This document shows positions 7,697 to 15,385 of a stretch of DNA of 44,662 nucleotides, one piece after another. The DNA comes from Burkholderiales bacterium. Its GTDB lineage: Bacteria; Pseudomonadota; Gammaproteobacteria; Burkholderiales; Burkholderiaceae_C. The stretch covers positions 1-44,662 of the forward strand of contig JAIXTA010000036.1 of the NCBI GenBank assembly GCA_027484405.1. The letters run 5' to 3'. The position numbers and the translations under genes are program-made. Numbering within the stretch: position 1 is the first letter of the stretch; every line of letters starts with the position of its first letter. Below the pieces are notes generated by a model. It was given only the letters and a program-made list of their open reading frames with translations, was not told where the DNA came from and did not search any database.

Positions 7697-9088
7697 CTAG
7701 GGTGTGCTGCAAGTCAGCGTTAGCAGAGCCTCGATCGTCAGGCCGATGGCGGCAATCGCCTCGTCGTGCAGCGCCGGTGCGCCCAGCATCAGGCCAGCGG
7801 GCAGGCCGCTCGTGCGCATCGGCAGCGTGAGGGCGCAGCCGTCGAGCAGGTTGAACAGCAGGGTGTTGCGCAGCATCAGCCGGTTGGCGGCGAAGTAGGC
7901 CGCGTCATCGGCGAGCGCGGCGATCTCCGGGGCCACCCGCGGCACCGTGGGCATCACGAAGGCGTCGAATCCCTGCAACCCGGCTTGCACAGCGGCCTGC
8001 CAGCGCTGCCGGGCGTGCAGGGCCGCCGCATAGTCCAGCACGCTGATCTGCGCGCCGCCGGCAATGCGCGTGGCCACGCGCGGGTCATAGGCGGCCGCCG
8101 CGCGCGCCAGCAGCGGCGCATGCCACTGAAAGCTCTCGTAGGCCGCAATCACGCCCTGCGCGGCGAGCGCTGTATCGGCAAAGGGCGCACAGTCGGCGCG
8201 CGCGATCTGCACGCCGGCGGCCTGCAGGCGTTCGATGCTGGCGGTAAAGGCCTGCGCCACGGTGGCATCCAGATCATCCAGTACCAGGGTCGTGGGCAGG
8301 AGCAGGCGGATCTGCCCCGGTGCCGGCGGCGTGCCGCGCAGCGGCGCGTCGGCCAGCACCGCATCCAGGCGCAGGCAGTCTGCAAGCGTGCGCGCGATCG
8401 GGCCGATCGAATCGAGGCTCGCAGCCAGCGGAAGGCAGCCGTCCAGCGGCACGCGGCGCGCCGTGGGCTTGAAGCCGACCAGGCCATTGAGCGCCGCTGG
8501 AATGCGCACCGAGCCGCCGGTGTCCGTGCCCACCGCCGCCAGGCCCACGCCCAGGGCCACGCCCACCGCAGCGCCGGACGACGAGCCGCCGGGGATGCGC
8601 GGCGCGCCGGGGTCCAGCGCCGAACCGGCTGCATTGGCCGGGGTGCCCCAGTGCGGGTTCAGGCCCAGGCCCGAATAGGCGAACTCCGTCATGTTGGTGC
8701 TGCCCACCATCGCGGCCCCCGCAGCCCGCAGGCGCGCCACCACGACGGCATCGTGCTCGGCCGGCGGCGCGGCGCCCGGGCCTTCAAGCAGCACGCGCGA
8801 GCCGGCGGTGGTGATGCTGCCGGCGACGTCGAAGAGGTCCTTGACCGTCACAGGCACGCCGGCCAGCTCGCCGTCACTCGTTGGCAGCTGCGCATCAAAG
8901 CGGCGGATCAGCACGTGGGCTGCGCGCGGATGGGCCGCCGCCTGCTGCGCCTGCGCCCAAGCCTCGGCCGGCGTGCTGCCGCCGCTGGCAAAGCGCGCCA
9001 GCAGTGCATCGATCTGCCCGCCTGCGGGCGGCGAGGTGGATGTAGCCTGCGAAGGCCTGCCGTGCGAGTCCATGCGGTGCGCGTCCAT
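7697..9088 (-). CDS. Amidase-signature family hydrolase
   Basis: 463 residues, matching the amidase-signature family (GatA, fatty-acid amide hydrolase, allophanate hydrolase relatives), which hydrolyses amide bonds with a Ser-cisSer-Lys triad. All three are visible: K83 in VTVKDLF, the Ser run in PGGSSSGAAVG (about residue 170), and S193 in GTDTGGSVRIPAAL. The C-terminal region has the usual FDAFVMPTVP and LPAGLMLGAP elements. There is no gatB/gatC neighbour, so it is not the tRNA amidotransferase subunit. The substrate is unknown. An alternative start is the Met at residue 6. The gene is divergent from the TfoX-like gene with only 19 bases between starts, so their promoters must overlap the coding sequences or each other. 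Confidence 0.9.
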   Translation of the reverse strand: MDAHRMDSHGRPSQATSTSPPAGGQIDALLARFASGGSTPAEAWAQAQQAAAHPRAAHVLIRRFDAQLPTSDGELAGVPVTVKDLFDVAGSITTAGSRVLLEGPGAAPPAEHDAVVVARLRAAGAAMVGSTNMTEFAYSGLGLNPHWGTPANAAGSALDPGAPRIPGGSSSGAAVGVALGVGLAAVGTDTGGSVRIPAALNGLVGFKPTARRVPLDGCLPLAASLDSIGPIARTLADCLRLDAVLADAPLRGTPPAPGQIRLLLPTTLVLDDLDATVAQAFTASIERLQAAGVQIARADCAPFADTALAAQGVIAAYESFQWHAPLLARAAAAYDPRVATRIAGGAQISVLDYAAALHARQRWQAAVQAGLQGFDAFVMPTVPRVAPEIAALADDAAYFAANRLMLRNTLLFNLLDGCALTLPMRTSGLPAGLMLGAPALHDEAIAAIGLTIEALLTLTCSTP

Positions 9089-9107
9089 CTGCCGATTTCA
9101 TCACGCC

Positions 9108-9557
9108 ATGCCGCCCGCCGCCCCCGCCCGCACCGACCCCTTCATCGAGCACCTGCTGGAGCTGCTTGCACCGGCCGCGGCCGGCGCGCCACTCAAGGCG
9201 CGGCGCATGTTCGGCGGCTGGGGCATCAGCTGGGACGGTCTGTCGATCGCCATCGTCGCCGACGGCCGCTTCTATCTGAAGACTGACGCGCAGACCAAGG
9301 CGCACTTTGCCGAAGCCGGCTGCTTGCCCTTCACCTATGACGCGAAGGGCAAGCGCACGGAGATGAGCTACTGGACGCCACCCGACGAGGCCCTGGATGC
9401 CGCCCACGCCATGACCCCCTGGGCGCGCAAGGCGATCGAGGCGGCACTGCGCGCGGCCAATGCCAAGGCTGCGGTGAAGCCTGCAGTGAAGAGGGCCACG
9501 GCCAAGACGCCCGCAGCAAGAAAGACTGCCAGCGGCAAGGGCAGAAGGCGGGCGTGA
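9108..9557 (+). CDS. TfoX N-terminal-domain protein with Lys/Ala-rich tail
   Basis: 149 residues. Residues 1-108 fit the TfoX_N fold: ARRMFGGWGISWDGLSIAIV, then GRFYLKTD, and the conserved PFTYDAKGKRTEMSYW. The last 35 residues are Lys/Ala/Thr-rich and basic (for example VKRATAKTPAARK), like histone-H1-type tails of betaproteobacterial nucleoid proteins. TfoX/Sxy relatives are competence regulators in some gammaproteobacteria, but most stand-alone TfoX_N proteins have no assigned role, so only the domain is called. The ATG at 9108 is the first that leaves the domain intact; longer in-frame extension upstream overlaps the divergent amidase gene. Confidence 0.8.
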   Translation: MPPAAPARTDPFIEHLLELLAPAAAGAPLKARRMFGGWGISWDGLSIAIVADGRFYLKTDAQTKAHFAEAGCLPFTYDAKGKRTEMSYWTPPDEALDAAHAMTPWARKAIEAALRAANAKAAVKPAVKRATAKTPAARKTASGKGRRRA

Positions 9558-9575
9558 GCGCAAAAAGATCTTTGA

Positions 9576-9720
9576 GCCACAGATGGCCACAGATGCACAC
9601 AGATGAAACCCCGATCCGAAGGGTTTCCGTTCCGCGTCAGGGCAGCCGCGTTCTGGTCCAAGCGATCTGCGCCCCATGGCGAGCGCTCGTCATCTGTGTT
9701 CATCTGTGTCCATCTGTGGC
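9576..9720. repeat. 145-bp inverted-repeat element built of CACAGATG units
   Basis: The left arm (9576-9606) holds three roughly 10-base units of the CACAGATG type. The right arm (9690-9720) is its reverse complement with two mismatches in 31 bases. The 83 bases between are unrelated. CACAGATG arrays of this kind are known as dispersed intergenic repeats in many bacterial genomes and often give rise to spurious protein predictions with ICVHLWPSVA-like strings, as in the frames here. A MITE-like or extragenic palindromic origin is an inference. Confidence 0.8.
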
Positions 9721-9741
9721 TAGCTTGTTTGGATTGACTTT

Positions 9742-9771
9742 ATGAGCGACTTCCTCCTTGTTCACGGCGCG
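9742..9771 (+). pseudogene. Truncated duplicate of the alpha/beta hydrolase start
   Basis: ATG at 9742 opens MSDFLLVHGA, the same first ten residues as the hydrolase starting at 9869. After ten codons the homology stops at a palindromic segment, and the frame continues as unrelated sequence to a TGA at 9874-9876. Codon differences between the copies are all synonymous (AGC/AGT, CTC/CTG, CTT/TTA, GTT/GTG, GCG/GCC). The copy has no Shine-Dalgarno sequence. It looks like the stub of a tandem paralogue. Confidence 0.7.
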
Positions 9772-9831
9772 TTTCAGGGGAATTCGCCGAGCATGCTCGG
9801 CGCCCTGAAACGAGCGAGCCCTTGCAAGGGC
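9771..9831. repeat. Two adjacent palindromes separating the duplicated starts
   Basis: The arms GTTTCAGGG (9771-9779) and CCCTGAAAC (9803-9811) flank a perfect 18-bp palindrome, CGCCGAGCATGCTCGGCG (9785-9802). A second perfect palindrome, GCCCTTGCAAGGGC, follows at 9818-9831. They fill the space between the truncated and the full hydrolase starts. They may be extragenic palindromes whose arrival broke the first copy. Confidence 0.7.
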
Positions 9832-9868
9832 GAGCCCCGTTGCGCCACTGACTTCAAAGGAACCTGCG

Positions 9869-10576
9869 ATGAGTGACTTCCTGTTAGTGCACGGCGCCTG
9901 GCATGGTGCATGGTGCTGGCGCGATGTGTTGCCGCGCCTGCGGCACGCCGGCCACACGGCCCATGCGGTGACGCTGACCGGCGTCGGCGAGCGCGCGCAT
10001 CTGCTCGCCCCCACGGTCACGATCGAGACCCATATCCAGGACGTGATCGGCGCGATCGAGGCCGAGGAGCTGCAGGACGTGATCCTGGTGGGCCACAGCT
10101 ATGCCGGGTTGCTGATCACGGCGGTGGCTGATCGGCTGCCAGAGCGCATCCAGACCCTGGTCTATGTGGATGCCGTGGTGCCTGCGCCGGGCGAGAGCTG
10201 GTCGTCCACGCACACGCCCGAGACCGTGGCGGGGCGCCTGGCGGCGGCGCGTGCCAGCGGCGGGCTGTCTCTGCCGCCGCCGGATGCGAGCGTGTTCGGC
10301 CTGACGGGCGAGGCGCGCGACTGGGTGAACCGCCGCCAGACGCCGCACCCCTTCGCGGTGTATCAGGCGCCGGTGCAGTTCGATGCCCTGCGGGTCGGGC
10401 GCAGGCGGCGTGTGTTCATCGACTGCACCCAACCCGCGCTGGCCACGATTGCCGAAAGCCGCCGCCGGGTGCGGCGCGAGCCCGGCTGGCAGGTGCTGGA
10501 ACTGGCCACCGGCCACGACCCGATGGTGAGCACGCCGGCGGCCCTGGCGGCGTTGCTTCTGGCGCAGGCCGAGTGA
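9869..10576 (+). CDS. Alpha/beta hydrolase (salicylate-esterase / HNL-like group)
   Basis: 235 residues, the usual size of the short plant-MES/hydroxynitrile-lyase-like bacterial hydrolases. It has the oxyanion-region motif LLVHGAWHGAWCW, nucleophile S77 in VGHSYAG, a conserved Asp in VYVDAVVP and a C-terminal His in ATGHDPM, so the catalytic set appears complete. No signal peptide is present, so it is cytosolic. AAGGA at 9857-9861 supports the ATG at 9869. The substrate (small ester or amide) is unknown. A ten-codon duplicate of its start lies 127 bases upstream. Confidence 0.88.
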   Translation: MSDFLLVHGAWHGAWCWRDVLPRLRHAGHTAHAVTLTGVGERAHLLAPTVTIETHIQDVIGAIEAEELQDVILVGHSYAGLLITAVADRLPERIQTLVYVDAVVPAPGESWSSTHTPETVAGRLAAARASGGLSLPPPDASVFGLTGEARDWVNRRQTPHPFAVYQAPVQFDALRVGRRRRVFIDCTQPALATIAESRRRVRREPGWQVLELATGHDPMVSTPAALAALLLAQAE

Positions 10577-10689
10577 GCTCTGTCCGGCGAGCAGGTACAT
10601 GGTCAGCAGGCCACGCGGGAATCGCGGGCACGCGAAGCGCAGGTCCACGCAGGTCGGGGCAGGCCGGGCCGATGGGATAATCCCGTGCC

Positions 10690-11541
10690 ATGAGATTGCA
10701 GTTCACGAAGATGCAGGGGGCGGGCAATGACTTTGTCGTGCTCAATGCACTTCAGCGGCCGCTCGATCTGAGCGCCGATCAGTTCCGCAGGCTGGCCGAC
10801 CGGCGTTACGGCATCGGTGCCGACCAGTTCCTGATCGTCGGCCCCGCGGCCGACCCCGCCCACGACTTCTCCTACCGCATCGTCAATGCCGACGGCGGCG
10901 AGGTGGAGCATTGCGGCAACGGCGCGCGCTGCTTCGTGCGCTATGTGCGCGAGAAGGGACTGACGAGCAAGGCGAGCGTGCTGGTCGAGGTGAGCTTCGG
11001 TGTGATCGAACTGACCGAAGCGGCCGATGGCAATGTGACCGTGCAGATTGCGGTGCCGCGCTTTGCGCCCGCCGACATCCCCTTCGTGCCCGACGGCCTG
11101 CCCGTGCGCAGCCAGGGCGCGAGCCTGCTCTACGGCTTGCCGGTGGGTGAGGAAACACGCTGGGTGGCCGTGGCCAATCTGGGCAATCCGCACGCCGTGC
11201 AGGTGGTGGATGACGTGGACACCGCGCCGGTGGCCACCGAGGGCCCGCTGATCGAGACGCATGCCGCTTTTCCGGCGCGGGTGAACGCGGGCTTCATGCA
11301 GATCATCAATCCACAGCACATCCGCCTGCGGGTGTTCGAGCGCGGCGTGGGTGAAACGCTGGCCTGCGGCACGGGGGCCGTTGCGGCAGTGGTGTGCGGC
11401 ATGCAACTGGGGCTGCTCAAGAGCCCGGTCACGGTGGAGGCACGCGGTGGCGTGCTGGCCGTGCGCTGGGCCGGGCAGGGTGAGATGGCATATCTGAGCG
11501 GTCCGGCCGTGACCGTGTTTGAGGGGGAAATCGACGTATGA
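10690..11541 (+). CDS. dapF: Diaminopimelate epimerase
   Basis: Converts LL- to meso-diaminopimelate in lysine and peptidoglycan synthesis; cofactor-free enzyme using two cysteines. Both are present: C75 in EHCGNGARC and C226 in LACGTGAVA. The N-terminal KMQGAGNDFVV and the NLGNPHAVQVV segment are also conserved. 283 residues is normal for the family. It begins the classical dapF - DUF484 - xerC run; its stop overlaps the next start (ATGA at 11538), indicating an operon. Confidence 0.97.
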   Translation: MRLQFTKMQGAGNDFVVLNALQRPLDLSADQFRRLADRRYGIGADQFLIVGPAADPAHDFSYRIVNADGGEVEHCGNGARCFVRYVREKGLTSKASVLVEVSFGVIELTEAADGNVTVQIAVPRFAPADIPFVPDGLPVRSQGASLLYGLPVGEETRWVAVANLGNPHAVQVVDDVDTAPVATEGPLIETHAAFPARVNAGFMQIINPQHIRLRVFERGVGETLACGTGAVAAVVCGMQLGLLKSPVTVEARGGVLAVRWAGQGEMAYLSGPAVTVFEGEIDV

Positions 11542-12251
11542 GTACGGAATTCGGTCTGCAGGTGCTGGCCTATCTGCGTGAGCATCCGGAGTTCTTTGAC
11601 GAGCACGCGGAGCTGTTTGCCAGCCTGACCGTGCCCAACCCCCATGGCGGGCGCGCCGTGAGCCTGATCGAGCGCCAGCTCATGGCCGTCAAGGAAAAGA
11701 ACAAGCAGGTCGAGCTGCGCCTGGCCGAACTCATCCGCATCGGCCGCGAGAACGAGGTCATTGTCGACAAGTTCACCACCTGGACGCGCAGCCTCGTGGC
11801 CGCGCGCCACGCACGCGACCTGCCCGGCCTGGTGGAAGGCGGCGTGGGCCGGCACTTCACCGTGCCGCTGACCGCACTGCGCGTCTGGGGCGTGATGCCC
11901 GAGCACCAGGGGCTGGACGCCGCGCGTGCGGTGGCTGACGATGTAAAGAGCTTCAGCCACAGCCTGATGGGCCCGTATTGCGGCCAGAACACCGGCTTTG
12001 CCGCGGCCAGCTGGCTGCCCGGCGAGGCCGCCAGCATTGCCTTGCTGCCCCTGCGCGTGGGCGCGGCGCCCGAGGCCTTTGGCCTGCTCGTGCTGGGCTC
12101 GCCCGATCCGCAGCGCTTCCGCGACGACATGGGCGTGGAGATGCTCGCGCGCATTGCCGAGATTTGCTCGGCCGCACTCGCCCGGCTGCTGCCGGAGAGC
12201 GGCCCGGCCGTGACCGCCCCCGTGTTCACGGCGCCTACGCTGGCCCACTGA
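11538..12251 (+). CDS. DUF484 family protein
   Basis: 237 residues of the DUF484 family, found between dapF and xerC in many proteobacteria. The N-terminal LREHPEFFDEHAELF and SLIERQL helices are typical, followed by a GAF-like domain (about 80-225). The function is not established; a small-molecule-sensing or regulatory role is inferred from the GAF-like fold. The ATG overlaps the dapF stop by four bases, so translation is probably coupled. Confidence 0.9.
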   Translation: MSTEFGLQVLAYLREHPEFFDEHAELFASLTVPNPHGGRAVSLIERQLMAVKEKNKQVELRLAELIRIGRENEVIVDKFTTWTRSLVAARHARDLPGLVEGGVGRHFTVPLTALRVWGVMPEHQGLDAARAVADDVKSFSHSLMGPYCGQNTGFAAASWLPGEAASIALLPLRVGAAPEAFGLLVLGSPDPQRFRDDMGVEMLARIAEICSAALARLLPESGPAVTAPVFTAPTLAH

Positions 12252-12264
12252 GCCCGCCGCAGCC

Positions 12265-12879
12265 ATGACCGACACCGCCGCGCTCGCCCAGCCGCCAGCC
12301 GCGGCGGATGCAGCCGGGCAGGGCAGGGCGACGCCAAGCGTTGCTCGCGTCGTGTCGGTGGCGGCGCACGGCAGCCACGCCTTTTCCAAGACGGTGCAGC
12401 CTGGCATTGAGTTGATCGCCGGGCTGGGCGTGGCGGGTGACGCCCATGCCGGCGTGACGGTCAAGCACCGCTCGCGCGTGGCCAAGGACCCCACGCAGCC
12501 CAATCTGCGCCAGGTGCACCTGATCCATGCCGAGCTGCTGGATGAACTGGCCGCCCAGGGCTTCACCGTGCGCCCGGGCGATCTGGGCGAGAACCTGCTC
12601 ACGCGCGGCATCGAGCTGCTTGCGCTGCCCACCGATACCGAGCTGCAGATCGGCCCCGCGGCCCGCATCCGCATCACCGGCCTGCGCAACCCTTGCGCGC
12701 AGATCGACCGTTTTGCGCCGGGCCTGATGGGCGCGCTGCTGGATCGCGCGGCCGACGGCAGCCTGATCCGCAAGGGCGGCGTGATGGCCGTGGTGCTCGC
12801 CGGCGGGCCGGTGCGGCCGGGCGATGCGATCGAGACGCACCTGCCGCCCGGGCCGCCGCGGCCGCTCGCGCCGGTCTGA
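12265..12879 (+). CDS. MOSC-domain protein
   Basis: 204 residues. After a short Ala/Pro-rich leader, residues 25-195 fit a MOSC domain: the GDAHAG turn, RQVHLIHAELLDEL, GDLGENL, and the conserved cysteine in TGLRNPCAQID. MOSC proteins bind sulfur or sulfur-carrying molybdenum cofactor and include the YiiM/MOSC single-domain proteins that act on N-hydroxylated compounds; which of these applies here is unknown. It lies 13 bases after DUF484 and 30 before xerC on the same strand, so it probably shares their operon although it is not part of the usual set. Confidence 0.88.
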   Translation: MTDTAALAQPPAAADAAGQGRATPSVARVVSVAAHGSHAFSKTVQPGIELIAGLGVAGDAHAGVTVKHRSRVAKDPTQPNLRQVHLIHAELLDELAAQGFTVRPGDLGENLLTRGIELLALPTDTELQIGPAARIRITGLRNPCAQIDRFAPGLMGALLDRAADGSLIRKGGVMAVVLAGGPVRPGDAIETHLPPGPPRPLAPV

Positions 12880-12909
12880 ACACGCCGCACGCCGTCTGAC
12901 AAGCGCGCC

Positions 12910-13911
12910 ATGCCTGCCCCACACCCCACCGCATCGTCCAGCGAGCGCCCCGAGCTGCCGGCCAGCGCCCACGCCTGGCTGGACCATCTGCGCGTGGAGC
13001 GGCGTCTCGCGCCGCGCACGCTGGACACCTACGCGATCGACCTGACTAGCCTGGCGGCCGCGCTGCCCGTGGCGCTGGATGCCGTGGCCGAACATCATCT
13101 GCGCAGTGCGCTGGCGCGCCTGCATGCCGGCGGCATGACGCCGCGTTCGTTGGCGCGGCTGCTGTCGGTCGCGCGCGGCTTCTATCGCTGGCGCATGCTC
13201 GCCGGCGCCCGGGCCGACAACCCGGCGCAGGGCCTGCGCGCGCCCAAGGCGCCCAAGCGCCTGCCCAAGGCCCTGGCCGTGGACGCCACCGCCGGCCTGC
13301 TGGATGCGGCGCAGGCGGCCGCGCAGGCCACCGGCCCGCAAGACGCGCAGCGGGACGACCCCAAGCAGCAGGCCCTGCGCCTGCGCGACGCGGCGATGTT
13401 CGAGCTGCTGTATTCATCCGGTCTGCGCCTGGCCGAGCTCATCGGCCTGGACGTGACTGCGAGCGATGCAGCGGCCGGCTGGGTCGATGCACAGGCCGCC
13501 GAGGTGCATGTCACCGGCAAAGGCGGCAAGCGGCGCATGGTGCCGGTGGGCGGCAAGGCGCTCGAGGCCCTGCGCGCCTGGCTGCCCGCGCGAGTGCTGC
13601 TGGCCGACGCGCAGTGCCCGGCGCTCTTCGTGGGCGCGCGCGGCGAGCGCATCGCCCAGGGCACGGTGCGGCTTGCGCTCAAGCAGCTCGCGCAATCGAG
13701 CCAGCTGGGCCAGCACGTGCACCCGCACATGCTGCGCCACAGCTTTGCCAGCCACGTGCTGCAAAGCTCCGGCGACCTGCGCGCCGTGCAGGAGCTCATG
13801 GGCCACGCCAGCATTGCCGCCACGCAGGTCTACACCCAGCTGGACTTCCAGCACCTGGCCAAGGTGTATGACGCGGCGCACCCCCGGGCCAAGAAGCCGG
13901 CCGAAAAATAG
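12910..13911 (+). CDS. xerC: Tyrosine recombinase XerC
   Basis: Site-specific recombinase that resolves chromosome dimers at dif together with XerD and FtsK. 333 residues with an N-terminal SAM-like DNA-binding domain (about 15-105) and a C-terminal catalytic domain. The catalytic residues are all present: R173 (SSGLRLAEL), K204 (GKGGKRRM), H273 and R276 (HMLRHSF), H299 (MGHAS), Y308 (QVYTQLDF). It is somewhat longer than the typical 300 because of an insertion around 135-150. Position after dapF-DUF484 is the expected chromosomal context, which argues for XerC rather than a phage or integron integrase. Confidence 0.94.
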   Translation: MPAPHPTASSSERPELPASAHAWLDHLRVERRLAPRTLDTYAIDLTSLAAALPVALDAVAEHHLRSALARLHAGGMTPRSLARLLSVARGFYRWRMLAGARADNPAQGLRAPKAPKRLPKALAVDATAGLLDAAQAAAQATGPQDAQRDDPKQQALRLRDAAMFELLYSSGLRLAELIGLDVTASDAAAGWVDAQAAEVHVTGKGGKRRMVPVGGKALEALRAWLPARVLLADAQCPALFVGARGERIAQGTVRLALKQLAQSSQLGQHVHPHMLRHSFASHVLQSSGDLRAVQELMGHASIAATQVYTQLDFQHLAKVYDAAHPRAKKPAEK

Positions 13912-14105
13912 TTCGTTTTCGGATGTCGAAATCCGATCGGTCATTCGTCTCAAGATGGCCGGATGACAAGCGGAAAGCCACATTCATGTTCCTATAAATC
14001 ATTCAAGTTCGGTCGAAACTCGGTGTGTACTCGTCCTGCCGGGTGCCGAACCCGCCGCAGCCCGCCGGCCGCGGCATGCCTCCCCGCAGCAGCGAAAATG
14101 CGCGC

Positions 14106-15308
14106 ATGACCGCCACCCTCATCCTCAAGCCGGGCAAGGAAAAGAGCCTGCAACGCCGCCACCCCTGGGTCTATGCCACGGCCGTGGCGCGGGTCACGGG
14201 CAACCCCGGGCTCGGCGAGACCGTGAAGGTGCTCAGCCACGAGCAGCGCTTCCTGGCCTGGGCGGCCTACTCCGAGCAGAGCCTGATCCGCGCGCGGGCC
14301 TGGAGCTTTGCGGAAGGCGATGCGATCACGGCGGATTTCATCGCCCGCCGCGTGGCCGCGGCGGTGGCGCGCAGAGCGGGGCTTTCGCACGTCAGCAACG
14401 CCTTGCGCATCGTCTTCGGCGAGGCCGATGAGCTGCCGGGCCTCGTGGCAGATCAATATGGCGACACGGTGGTGATCCAGTGCATGGCCGCCGGCATCGA
14501 GCGCTGGAAGGCCGAGATCGTCACCGCGCTGGTGGCGGCCACCGGCTGCAAGACGGTGGTGGAGCGCAGCGACGCTGCCGTGCGCGGCCGCGAGGGCCTG
14601 CCGGAGATCGTGGGCGTGCTGCACGGCGAGCTGCACAACCCGGTCGAGGTGACCGAGAACGGCGTGCGCTACACGGTGGACGTGCTCAAGGGCCACAAGA
14701 CCGGTTTCTATGTGGACCAGCGCGACAACCGCGCGCTGGCTGCAGAGATCGTGGCGAGCCTCATCGCCCAGGGCAAGGCGCCGCGCGTGCTGAACTGCTT
14801 CTGCTACACGGGCGGCTTCTCGCTGGCGGCCCTGGGCGCCGGCGCGGCGCAGGTGGTGAGCGTGGATTCCTCGGCCGAGGCCCTGGCCACCGGCCAGACG
14901 CAGGCGGCGCTCAATGGGTTCGACCCCGCAAAGGCAGAGTGGCGCTGCGAGAACGTCTTCGACACGCTCAAGGCCCTGGCGGCGGAGGGCCGCGAGTTCG
15001 ACCTGATCGTGCTCGATCCGCCCAAGTTCGCACCGAGCGCCAATCACGTGGACAAGGCCGCGCGCGCCTACAAGGAGATCAACCTCAAGGGCATGAAGCT
15101 GCTCGCGCCCGGCGGGCACCTGTTGACCTTCTCCTGCTCCGGCGCCATCAGCGTGGACCTGTTCCAGAAGATCGTGGCCGGCAGCGTGATCGATGCGCGC
15201 GTGGACATGCAGCTGCTCAAGCGCCTGGCCGCCGGTGTGGATCACCCGATGGCCATGACCCACCCCGAGGGCGAATACCTCAAGGGGCTCTGGCTGCGCC
15301 GGATGTGA
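14106..15308 (+). CDS. rlmI: 23S rRNA (cytosine-1962-C5)-methyltransferase RlmI
   Basis: SAM-dependent methyltransferase that forms m5C1962 in 23S rRNA. 400 residues with an N-terminal PUA domain (LILKPGKEKSLQRRHPWV) and the central GHKTGFYVDQRDNR segment. The Rossmann methyltransferase motifs follow: VLNCFCYTGGFSLAAL, VVSVDSS, LIVLDPPKF and LLTFSCSG. These match RlmI along its whole length. The start at 14106 is chosen because the conserved N terminus begins there; an in-frame extension to 14025 is unlike the family. TATAAA at 13993-13998 could be a -10 element but has no good -35. Its stop overlaps a candidate start of the DUF1853 gene. Confidence 0.93.
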   Translation: MTATLILKPGKEKSLQRRHPWVYATAVARVTGNPGLGETVKVLSHEQRFLAWAAYSEQSLIRARAWSFAEGDAITADFIARRVAAAVARRAGLSHVSNALRIVFGEADELPGLVADQYGDTVVIQCMAAGIERWKAEIVTALVAATGCKTVVERSDAAVRGREGLPEIVGVLHGELHNPVEVTENGVRYTVDVLKGHKTGFYVDQRDNRALAAEIVASLIAQGKAPRVLNCFCYTGGFSLAALGAGAAQVVSVDSSAEALATGQTQAALNGFDPAKAEWRCENVFDTLKALAAEGREFDLIVLDPPKFAPSANHVDKAARAYKEINLKGMKLLAPGGHLLTFSCSGAISVDLFQKIVAGSVIDARVDMQLLKRLAAGVDHPMAMTHPEGEYLKGLWLRRM

Positions 15309-15385
15309 GCGCGGCCGCCGCGTTCAGCCCGGCCGCGCCCCATGTGAGCCTGGCTGCGCTACATGTGAGCCCGGCTGCGCCGCAG
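15302..15385 (+). repeat. Four degenerate 21-bp tandem units at the rlmI/DUF1853 junction
   Basis: Units start near 15302, 15320, 15341 and 15362. The last two, CATGTGAGC followed by a GGCTGCGC block, are nearly identical. In the DUF1853 frame they encode seven-residue repeats of the form S-x-A-A-x-x-V, and they create GTG codons at 15305, 15344 and 15365. The first unit includes the rlmI stop codon. Confidence 0.65.

Noticed and set aside
9368-9745. Small proteins with ICVHLWPSVA-like strings on both strands
   Set aside because: They are translations of the CACAGATG inverted repeat, a known source of spurious proteins.
12910-13911. Phage or integron integrase
   Set aside because: The dapF-DUF484 context and full-length Xer signatures identify a housekeeping XerC.
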